A DNA stretch of 64,000 nucleotides from positions 186,001-250,000 of the forward strand of contig NZ_MUNR01000008.1 of the NCBI RefSeq assembly GCF_002001045.1. Direction: 5' to 3'. The translations under genes and the position numbers were made by a program. Of the stretch, positions 56,608-64,000 are shown piece by piece; position 1 is the first letter of the stretch, and every line of letters begins with the position of its first letter. The stretch comes from Rhodanobacter sp. C01. GTDB taxonomy: Bacteria > Pseudomonadota > Gammaproteobacteria > Xanthomonadales > Rhodanobacteraceae. Under the pieces are notes generated by a model that saw nothing but the letters and a program-made list of their open reading frames with translations, was not told the DNA's origin and searched no databases.

Positions 56608-57414
56608 ATGCATTTACTGGATATCGGCGCCAATCTCTGCCACGAATCGTTCCACCATGATCTCGATGCCGTGTTGCAACGTGCGCTCACGCACGGTGTA
56701 GCGCGAATGGTGGTTACCGGCGCCTCGCGAGACAGCAGCAGGCAGGCGCTCGCGTTGGCCAGGGCAAATCCTGGCCGGCTGTTCGCCACAGCCGGCGTGC
56801 ATCCGCACCATGCGATCGACTACGACGACGCCACCGATGCGTTGCTGCGAGAGCTGTCGCGGGATGCCTCGGTTCGCGCGATCGGCGAAACCGGACTGGA
56901 CTACAACCGCAACTATTCGCCGCGCGACGTGCAGTTGCAGGTGTTCGAACGCCAGCTGCAGATTGCCGTGGATACAGGCAAGCCACTGTTTCTTCACCAG
57001 CGCGATGCGCACGCGGACTTCATCGCGCTGCTGCGACGTTATCGCGACAAGGTCCCGGCCGCCGTGGTGCACTGCTTCACCGACACCGGTGAAGCGCTGC
57101 GCGACTACCTGGCGCTGGATTGCCATATCGGCATCACCGGCTGGATCTGCGACGAACGCCGCGGCACCCACCTGCGCGAACTGGTTCGCGAGATTCCCGC
57201 AAATCGGCTGATGATCGAGACCGATGCGCCCTACCTGCTGCCACGCACGGTTCGGCCGCAGCCGGCGCACCGGCGCAACGAGCCGATGTATCTGAGGCAT
57301 ATCTGCGAGGAGATCGCTCGCGACCGCGGCGAACCGGGGGAGGTCACGGCAGCGAACAGCACGGCGACGGCCGAGGCGTTTTTTGGCCTGGCCGCGATCT
57401 GCGCTGAAACCTGA
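56608..57414 (+). CDS. tatD: TatD family metal-dependent hydrolase/DNase
   Basis: This 268-aa TIM-barrel amidohydrolase follows E. coli TatD closely: LLDIGANLCHESF, TAGVHPHHA, AIGETGLDYNRN, PLFLHQRDAH, VVHCFTDTGEA, GITGWICDERRG and IETDAPYLLPRT (metal-binding His, Glu and Asp). TatD has 3'-5' exonuclease activity and a role in DNA repair. The ATG at 56608 matches the family start; the frame opens 21 codons upstream. Confidence 0.93.
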   Translation: MHLLDIGANLCHESFHHDLDAVLQRALTHGVARMVVTGASRDSSRQALALARANPGRLFATAGVHPHHAIDYDDATDALLRELSRDASVRAIGETGLDYNRNYSPRDVQLQVFERQLQIAVDTGKPLFLHQRDAHADFIALLRRYRDKVPAAVVHCFTDTGEALRDYLALDCHIGITGWICDERRGTHLRELVREIPANRLMIETDAPYLLPRTVRPQPAHRRNEPMYLRHICEEIARDRGEPGEVTAANSTATAEAFFGLAAICAET

Positions 57415-57592
57415 GCCGGGATCGCGGGCTTCATGGCTGGGATGCGGCCAGTCCCGTCCCAACCGACCTGATCCGAGAGGGAATTCGGCAGTGAATCCGA
57501 CCGAAAGTTCAGGCAATCTTGCACAGCGAATTGCGACATCCACCCCAGACCCATTTGTCGGTGCACCGCCGCCTGGCCACTGCTGCACACGC

Positions 57593-58150
57593 TTACGGCA
57601 GACGTCGCTCCATGGCGGATGGGAGCAGGCGCGTTTCGCCCGGCGCCAGGCCATCGATCGAGTGTTCGCCGATACACGTGCGTATCAGCCGCAAGGTGGG
57701 AAACCCCACTGCAGCGGTCATCCGCCGCACCTGCCGGTTGCGGCCTTCACGCAAGGTGAGGCTGAGCCAGCTGGTGGGAATGCTCTTGCGGAAACGCACG
57801 GGTGGATCGCGCGGCCACAGCCAGTCCGGCTCGACTGAAAGCTCGGCGGCGGCCGGCAGGGTCGGGCCATCATTTAGCAACACCCCGCGGCGCAACGCCA
57901 GCAACGCAGTCTCGTCAATTTCGCCATCGACCTGCACCAGATAGGTCTTCGTCTGCTTGTGGCGCGGATCGGTCAACCGGTGCGCCAGCTGACCATCGTC
58001 GGTCAGCAGCAGCAGTCCCTCACTGTCGTGATCAAGCCGCCCAGCCGCATAGACATCCTTTTGCCTGACGAATTCGGCCAGGGTGCGCCGGCCATCCGCA
58101 TCGGTGAACTGGCACAACACGCCATATGGCTTGTTCAATGCGATCAACAT
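57593..58150 (-). CDS. rluE: RsuA-family pseudouridine synthase (RluE-like)
   Basis: This 185-aa single-domain pseudouridine synthase lacks an S4 domain, as RluE does. The start [14 protein letters not shown] is characteristic. The catalytic Asp lies in [17 protein letters not shown], and [23 protein letters not shown] is the conserved C-terminal motif. RluE modifies U2457 of 23S rRNA in E. coli. It starts 21 nt after the methyltransferase gene on the same strand and is convergent with tatD. Confidence 0.9.
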   Translation of the reverse strand: MLIALNKPYGVLCQFTDADGRRTLAEFVRQKDVYAAGRLDHDSEGLLLLTDDGQLAHRLTDPRHKQTKTYLVQVDGEIDETALLALRRGVLLNDGPTLPAAAELSVEPDWLWPRDPPVRFRKSIPTSWLSLTLREGRNRQVRRMTAAVGFPTLRLIRTCIGEHSIDGLAPGETRLLPSAMERRLP

Positions 58151-58171
58151 GGCGATGCGCGGCGCACGACC

Positions 58172-59119
58172 TCAGGGGGTCGAGGCAGCCGGTGCCGGTG
58201 ACGACGGCTTGACGAAGCGCAAGGTCATCCGATCGGACTCGCCGATCGCCTGGTACTTGGCCTTGTCCTGCTCGCCGAGCGTGAGCGTGGGCGGCAAGGT
58301 CCAGACACCTTTCGGATAGTCCTTGGTGTCCTTCGGGTTGGCGTTGATCTCGCTGCTCTCGTCAAGGGTGAAGCCCACCTCGGTGGCCAGCTTCACCACG
58401 TAGCGGGTCGGCAGGTAGCCGCTCGATTTCACCGATGCCAGTGAAGCGGAGTCATCGGCACGATGGTCGACCACGCCGAGCACGCCACCGGGCCGCAGCA
58501 CCGCGAAGAACGCCTTGAACATGGCCGGCGCGGTATCTGCCATAACCCAGTTGTGCACGTTGCGGAAGGTCAGCACCAGGTCGGCCGAGGCGGGCGCACC
58601 GAACACCGGCGCCTTCGGATCGAACTCGACGAACTTCGCGTGGCCGTAACGCGCCGGATCAGCGGCAAATTTCTGATGCAGGGCATCGTCATCGCGACGC
58701 GCTTCGCCACCACCGGCAGGTGCCTGCACGGCGGCGATGTAGTGCCCGTTGTCGTGCAACAGCGGCGCCAGGATCTCGCTGTACCAGCCGCCGCCGGGGG
58801 TGATCTCGATCACCGTCTGGTCGGGGCGGATATCGAAGAACTGCAAGGTGGCCTTGGGATGGCGATACACGTCGCGCGCCTTGTTGGCGGGCGAGCGCCA
58901 GCTGCCAGCCAGCACGCTGTCGAGCTGGGCGGAAGTGAAATCGCTGGCACTGGTCGGCGGCACCAGCTCGTTGGTCGGCTGATCCGACTCGACCGTAGCC
59001 GCCGGTGCCGCTTGCGCGACGACCACGGCAGGGAGGCCCAGAGAGGTCGCCAACAGCACTGCCGCAAGTGTCGTGCCCAGACGTGCCATGCCCATGCTTG
59101 CTTGTGTCCCGCGATTCAT
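58172..59119 (-). CDS. Exported class I SAM methyltransferase-like protein
   Basis: This 315-aa protein combines a Sec-type signal peptide (about residues 10-36, AAVLLATSLGLPAVVVAQA) with a methyltransferase-like Rossmann domain: VIEITPGGGWYSEIL (motif I), LVLTFRNVHNW (motif IV) and LRPGGVLGVVDHR (post-I/V). It resembles the predicted methyltransferases of COG4798. The ATG at 59119 has AAGGGG upstream and is preferred over one nine codons earlier. Why an exported protein would use SAM is unclear. Probably co-transcribed with the rluE-like gene. Confidence 0.85.
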   Translation of the reverse strand: MNRGTQASMGMARLGTTLAAVLLATSLGLPAVVVAQAAPAATVESDQPTNELVPPTSASDFTSAQLDSVLAGSWRSPANKARDVYRHPKATLQFFDIRPDQTVIEITPGGGWYSEILAPLLHDNGHYIAAVQAPAGGGEARRDDDALHQKFAADPARYGHAKFVEFDPKAPVFGAPASADLVLTFRNVHNWVMADTAPAMFKAFFAVLRPGGVLGVVDHRADDSASLASVKSSGYLPTRYVVKLATEVGFTLDESSEINANPKDTKDYPKGVWTLPPTLTLGEQDKAKYQAIGESDRMTLRFVKPSSPAPAASTP

Positions 59120-59197
59120 TGGATTACCCCTTGAAGTGTTGGTCATCCCGACTCGATGCCATCATGGCGGCGGCAATGTGCAGATCCGGTAGACGTT

Positions 59198-59860
59198 TCA
59201 GAATGGCCGCGGGCACACCGACTGCAGGCCATCGATATGTTCGTGCAGATCCGGTGCGATGCCCTGCCACATCGGATCGAGGATGAAGTCGATACCCTCG
59301 TAGCGCGCCAGCTTCGCAGCCGGAATGAAATCCGCGTCGCCGGCGATCAGGATGATCTGGTCGACCAGCTTCTTGTAGGTCAATGCGGCGATGTCGATGC
59401 CAATCTTCATGTCGACCTGGGTCTGGCGCATGTCCGGCTCGAAATGCTCGTCACCGAGATCATCCCACTGCAGGTTGCCGTCACGCAGCTGCTGGTAAGC
59501 ATTGCGTTTGAGTTGCCATTCGCCGCGCTCGGCCAGCCGACCCAATCGCAGTGCCATCTTGCGCTGACGGCGCAGCTGGTCGTGCAGTTCACGCCGGAAC
59601 GCCGCGGCACCGGTACGGCCAAAATCGATGCTGTCGCCGCTGACCGGCTTGATGAAGCTCTTTTCCAGCGGCGGGCAGTCGTAGAAAAAAATGCGGTACA
59701 GCGATTCGCGCGGGCGGTCGACCGCCTTCAGATGTTCCAGCGCCATGCTGAATACGGTCTTCGCCACGGTGCGCGCATCGCTCGCGTCACGCTCGCCGTA
59801 AACCTTGCGGTAGCGGGCAAGGAAAAAAGCGCCGTCGACGAGGATGGCGGTGCGGTTCAT
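59198..59860 (-). CDS. NYN-domain (PIN-like) protein
   Basis: This 220-aa protein is of the LabA/NYN group. It starts RTAILVDGAFFLARYRK and ends its core with VDQIILIAGDADFIPAAKLA, supplying the conserved Asp residues of PIN-like nucleases (D9 near the start, the VDMKIGIDIAAL pair, and GDADF). NYN proteins are predicted RNases; no substrate can be inferred. It may be co-transcribed with the methyltransferase gene (78 bp apart). Confidence 0.87.
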   Translation of the reverse strand: MNRTAILVDGAFFLARYRKVYGERDASDARTVAKTVFSMALEHLKAVDRPRESLYRIFFYDCPPLEKSFIKPVSGDSIDFGRTGAAAFRRELHDQLRRQRKMALRLGRLAERGEWQLKRNAYQQLRDGNLQWDDLGDEHFEPDMRQTQVDMKIGIDIAALTYKKLVDQIILIAGDADFIPAAKLARYEGIDFILDPMWQGIAPDLHEHIDGLQSVCPRPF

Positions 59861-59954
59861 GGGACAGCCTTATGGATGTGCGGCATGGATGGATGAACAC
59901 CGCCGGCATGATGGGCCAGCGGTCTGCGCACATTCTAAGGCCTCTGCGCACTCG

Positions 59955-59979
59955 GTGGGAGCGGCTTCGACCGCTCCAC
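59955..59979. repeat. REP-like palindromic element
   Basis: GTGGGAGCGGCTTCGACCGC followed by TCCAC folds with a one-base bulge and a 6-base loop. The GTGGGAGCGGCTTCG core is like REP elements common in Pseudomonas and Xanthomonadales. It lies 9 bp past the frmA stop. Only one copy was noticed. Confidence 0.5.
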
Positions 59980-59987
59980 GGCTGGGC

Positions 59988-61103
<1,116 letters not shown>

Positions 61104-61171
61104 TCAACTCCTGACGATAGTTCTGCAACGACCCACGATGATGACGCGTCCGTCCGCTTTGCGAAACCGCA

Positions 61172-62092
61172 TCAGCCCACTGCCGTGTCATCGGGCCGAA
61201 ACGCCGACATCTGCCGGCCGTAGTCGTTCGCCTCGGCCAGCAGCCATTCGCGGAACAACTGCAAGCCGCGATGCTCCTGCGAACGCGGCGGATACACCAG
61301 CCAGTACGCCTCCTTCACCGCCAGGTAATTTTCGCCCAGCACCTGCAGCCGCCCGGCGTCGATCAGCGATTTCGATGTCACCATCCGCCCCAAGGCCACG
61401 CCAAGACCTTCCAGCGCCGCGTGGCGCAGGGCATCGAGGCTGTCGAATTGCGCCACGTAGCGCGTCGGTGGCGTGCTGCCCACGCGCGCGAACCAGTCGC
61501 TCCAGCGCGTGGAGGGACTCGGCTCCCCAAGCAGCGGCCAGCGCGACAGGTCGCGGGGATCGACACCCTCCATCCGCGCCACCAGTTCCGGCGCCGCAAC
61601 CGGCGCGATCCATTCACCGAACAATCGTTCGCTGTGCAGGCCGGCCCAGTTGCCATGGCCGTAACGCAAACCGACATCGACCGGCTCGCGCTCGAAGTTC
61701 ACCAGCGCCGAGGTCGACTGCAGGCTGAGCTCCAGGTCCGGATGTACCGCGACCAGCCGCGGCAGTCGCGGCACCAGCCAGCTCGACATGATGCCCGGAC
61801 TGGCGCTGAGCGTGAGCGCGTCGTGGCGACGCTGGTGATAGCGCGACAGCGCATGCTCAATGCCGTCGAAATGCTCGCCCACTGCCTCGAGCAGGCTGCA
61901 CCCCTCGACCGTCAACGTCACCCCGCGCGGACCGCGTTCGAACAGGCGACGCTCCAGCCGCTCCTCAAGCTGGCGCATCTGGTGGCTGAGCGCACTGACG
62001 GTGAGGTTCGCCTGCGCCGCGGCGCGCGACAGATTGCCCAGCCGGGCAACCAGCACAAACTGTTGCAACAAGCCCAGCGGCAGCTTTCCCAT
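61172..62092 (-). CDS. LysR-family transcriptional regulator (GcvA-like)
   Basis: This 306-aa LTTR has an N-terminal winged helix (about 5-64: LLQQFVLVARLGNLSRAAAQ, then ANLTVSALSHQMRQLEERL and RLFERGPRGVTLT). The effector domain is GcvA-like (GLRYGHGNWAGLHSERLFGE). It lies upstream of frmA in the same orientation and divergent from a small ORF. Targets are unknown; the divergent gap of 108 bp has the dyads expected of an LTTR site. Confidence 0.9.
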   Translation of the reverse strand: MGKLPLGLLQQFVLVARLGNLSRAAAQANLTVSALSHQMRQLEERLERRLFERGPRGVTLTVEGCSLLEAVGEHFDGIEHALSRYHQRRHDALTLSASPGIMSSWLVPRLPRLVAVHPDLELSLQSTSALVNFEREPVDVGLRYGHGNWAGLHSERLFGEWIAPVAAPELVARMEGVDPRDLSRWPLLGEPSPSTRWSDWFARVGSTPPTRYVAQFDSLDALRHAALEGLGVALGRMVTSKSLIDAGRLQVLGENYLAVKEAYWLVYPPRSQEHRGLQLFREWLLAEANDYGRQMSAFRPDDTAVG

Positions 62093-62200
62093 CTTGAATC
62101 TCTCTCAAGTCTGGCTTGCGAATATATCGCTTTTTGGCGGTGTATGGCCCACGTATCTTGAGCTCACACCAAGCCTCCATGCCTCCCAGGAGATCCCGTC

Positions 62201-62380
62201 ATGAGCTCACTCTGGACCAACCTGTTGTTCCTGCACGGTCACATCGCGCACGCCGATCTGCCCTGGCGATCCGATACGTGCACCGAGACGGGCCGGCGCA
62301 AGCCCACCCCCAGGAAACCCAAGTCAATCGTGCGGATGTGCTGCGTAGCGGTCTGGCCGAGGCTTGTCGGGCCGCGCTGA
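62201..62380 (+). CDS. Small ORF divergent from LysR, possibly frameshifted
   Basis: A 59-codon frame has AGGAG 8 nt upstream of its ATG and begins MSSLWTNLLFLHGHIAHADL, which resembles short hypothetical proteins next to LysR genes in Xanthomonadales (recollection, not a search). After that the frame becomes Arg/Pro/Lys-rich, while another frame reads ETQVNRADVLRSGLAEACRA and looks more natural. A frameshift around 62260-62320 is likely, so this may be a pseudogene. Confidence 0.4.
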   Translation: MSSLWTNLLFLHGHIAHADLPWRSDTCTETGRRKPTPRKPKSIVRMCCVAVWPRLVGPR

Positions 62381-62470
62381 ATCCATCCGGCACGCAACCC
62401 CTCGGATAGATCACGCTCCTTTTGCCCGGATGCGTGCATGCTTGCTGCTTCCGATCATCCGAGGTGTTCC

Positions 62471-63418
62471 ATGCACAAGCGTCCACTTGGCAAATCGCCG
62501 TTGTCCGTTGCACCGCTTGCCTTCGGCGGCAACGTATTTGGCTGGAGCGCCGACGAAAAGCGCTCGTTCGAACTGCTCGATGCCTTCGTCGACGGCGGCG
62601 GCAACCTGATCGACACGGCGGACGTTTATTCGGCCTGGGTACCAGGCAATCGCGGTGGCGAGTCGGAAACCATCATCGGCAAGTGGCTGCAGCAATCGGG
62701 CAAGCGCGACCAGGTGGTGATCGCCACCAAGGTAGCGAAGTGGGCGGAGCATCCCGGTCTGTCGCCGGCGAATATCTTGCAGGCCGTGGACGGCTCGCTG
62801 AAGCGCCTGCAGACCGATCACATCGACCTGTATCAGGCACACGAGGACGATGCCAGCGTGCCGCTGGCGGAAACGCTGGGCGCGTTCGCACGGCTGATCG
62901 AGGCCGGCAAGGTGCGCGTGATCGGTGCGTCCAACTACGGCGCCGCACGCTTTGCCGATGCGCTGGCAGTGTCGAAGGAACATGGCTTGCCGCGCTACGA
63001 GAGCCTGCAGCCGGAATACAACCTGGTCAGCCGCGCCGGTTACGAAAAGGAGCTGGAACCGCTGATCCGCGCGGAGCACATCGGCGTGATCAGTTACTAC
63101 GCGCTGGCCAGCGGCTTCCTCAGCGGCAAATACCGCAGCGAGGCCGATCTGGCCAAGAGCAACGCACGCGGCGGTGCGGTGAAGAAATACCTCAATCCGC
63201 ACGGCTTGCAGGTACTCGCTGCGCTGGATGCCATCGCCGCAGCCCACCACGCCACACCGGCCCAGGTGGCGCTCGCATGGCTGATCGCGCGACCCGGGCT
63301 CACTGCACCGATCGTCAGCGCCACCAGCGTCGAACAGCTGCGCGAGTTGTCAGGTGCCACCCGCCTGCAGCTGGTTCATGACGAGATCGCGCAACTGGAT
63401 CTGGCCAGCGCTATCTGA
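62471..63418 (+). CDS. Aldo/keto reductase
   Basis: This 315-aa NADPH-dependent reductase has the AKR catalytic tetrad: Asp and Tyr in DTADVYSAW, Lys in IATKVAKW and His in LYQAHEDD. The cofactor end has IVSATSVEQLREL. It resembles YajO/Tas-like and Gfo-type aldo/keto reductases. The ATG at 62471 with GAGG 6 nt upstream is preferred over one 11 codons earlier. Its stop abuts the convergent gene's stop. The substrate is unknown. Confidence 0.9.
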   Translation: MHKRPLGKSPLSVAPLAFGGNVFGWSADEKRSFELLDAFVDGGGNLIDTADVYSAWVPGNRGGESETIIGKWLQQSGKRDQVVIATKVAKWAEHPGLSPANILQAVDGSLKRLQTDHIDLYQAHEDDASVPLAETLGAFARLIEAGKVRVIGASNYGAARFADALAVSKEHGLPRYESLQPEYNLVSRAGYEKELEPLIRAEHIGVISYYALASGFLSGKYRSEADLAKSNARGGAVKKYLNPHGLQVLAALDAIAAAHHATPAQVALAWLIARPGLTAPIVSATSVEQLRELSGATRLQLVHDEIAQLDLASAI

Positions 63419-64000
63419 TCATTCCGACGCGGTGCCGGCATGCGCGGGAGTGCCGGCACTGCTATCGGAAGCGGGATCTTCATCCTGATCCTCCGGTGAC
63501 TCGACCTGGTAGCCATCAGCCTTCAGTGCAACCAGATAGCCGTCCGGCTTCAGCAGTTCGGTCATCGGCAGCATCGCGAATGTCTGTGCGTTGCTGCCGA
63601 GTGCCGTCCGCGCAGCGGCAAGCCATGTCGCCCGCTGCTTCGCCGGCACATCGTCCAGCCCCAGCGTGCGTGCAAAGCCCGCACCCGCGATGGCCGCAAC
63701 GCAAGCGTCGCGTCGCTCGCTGTCGGGCAGTTTGCGCAAGGCCTGCAGGTCGCCGGTGGCCCATGCATTGGCGCGCGCCCTCATCGCCGTCATGTCCTGC
63801 TCGACGCTGTCCAGCGTGCGGATGAAGCAGGTGGTGTCGTGCGGCGCGGAATTCTTGAACGCCTTGAGCGCCGCGCCCGGATGCTCGATGACGACCTGGT
63901 AGTCCGTCGGCACCTCCTTGACGCCGTAACGGGTGGCCAGTGCATCGATGTCGGCCTGGATGCCGCCGGTCTTGCTCAGGCCATTCGCCTTGATCGCCTT
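63419..64000 (-). CDS. TraB/GumN family protein, 5' end outside window
   Basis: This is the C-terminal 193 codons of a TraB/GumN-like protein; the frame is open to the window edge (KAIKANGLSKTGGIQADIDA, then ALATRYGVKEVPTDYQVV). The end has the family-typical TFAMLPMTELLKPDGYLVAL and KADGYQVESP, followed by an acidic/Ser tail. An internal GTG could mimic a start at 63913, but the frame clearly continues upstream. The function of the family is poorly known. Confidence 0.75.
   Translation of the reverse strand, partial: KAIKANGLSKTGGIQADIDALATRYGVKEVPTDYQVVIEHPGAALKAFKNSAPHDTTCFIRTLDSVEQDMTAMRARANAWATGDLQALRKLPDSERRDACVAAIAGAGFARTLGLDDVPAKQRATWLAAARTALGSNAQTFAMLPMTELLKPDGYLVALKADGYQVESPEDQDEDPASDSSAGTPAHAGTASE

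Overview
The window is about 64 kb of GC-rich gammaproteobacterial DNA. Gene content points to the Xanthomonadales, most likely a Rhodanobacteraceae relative (Dyella, Luteibacter, Rhodanobacter or Frateuria type). The evidence is an Xps-type type II secretion (T2SS) operon in the Xanthomonas order E-F-G-H-I-J-K-L-M-N-D, several sedolisin (S53) exopeptidases, and a YadA-like trimeric adhesin. No rRNA, tRNA, integrase, transposase, CRISPR array or phage module was seen. The genus is inference; no marker gene is present.

Layout. 1-8.5 kb: a minus-strand MuxABC-OpmB-like RND efflux operon (adaptor, two pumps, outer-membrane lipoprotein cut by the window edge). 9-10.2 kb: a flavoprotein. 11-17 kb: secreted enzymes (S53 peptidase with PKD domains, M28 aminopeptidase, GH18 chitinase with two chitin-binding modules). 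17.8-21.8 kb: an ArsR regulator divergent from a flavin reductase, then the helicase hrpB. 21.9-32.9 kb: the eleven-gene T2SS operon. 33.4-46.3 kb: a locus of secreted peptidases and signalling genes (histidine kinase, TrmB/LuxR-like regulator, two tandem S53 peptidases with FG-GAP repeats, a GT-C-like membrane protein, an OmpR-family response regulator). 46.3-47.4 kb: a gene graveyard with a frameshifted gspE relic. 47.5-50.7 kb: the trimeric autotransporter. 51.2-56.1 kb: a subtilisin and a PA-domain metallopeptidase with a small translationally coupled partner. 56.6-64 kb: housekeeping genes (tatD, rluE-like, an exported methyltransferase, an NYN-domain protein, frmA, a LysR regulator, an aldo/keto reductase, and a TraB/GumN-like protein cut by the window edge).

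How the genes work together. Six exopeptidases and a chitinase with signal peptides lie on both sides of the T2SS operon that would be expected to carry them across the outer membrane. Regulatory sequences fit an exoenzyme lifestyle: a NagR-like palindrome upstream of the chitinase, a CRP/Clp-like site upstream of the first S53 gene, and twin TTTAGACGTCTAAA palindromes upstream of the second S53 gene whose core recurs upstream of the response regulator. The most notable leads are those palindromes with the signalling genes around them, the gspE relic carrying a perfect 17-bp inverted repeat, the near-identical 654-bp repeat in the adhesin, the loss of the tetracysteine motif in GspE, and the small secreted protein coupled to the PA-domain metallopeptidase. 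No clearly new defence or biosynthetic system was found.
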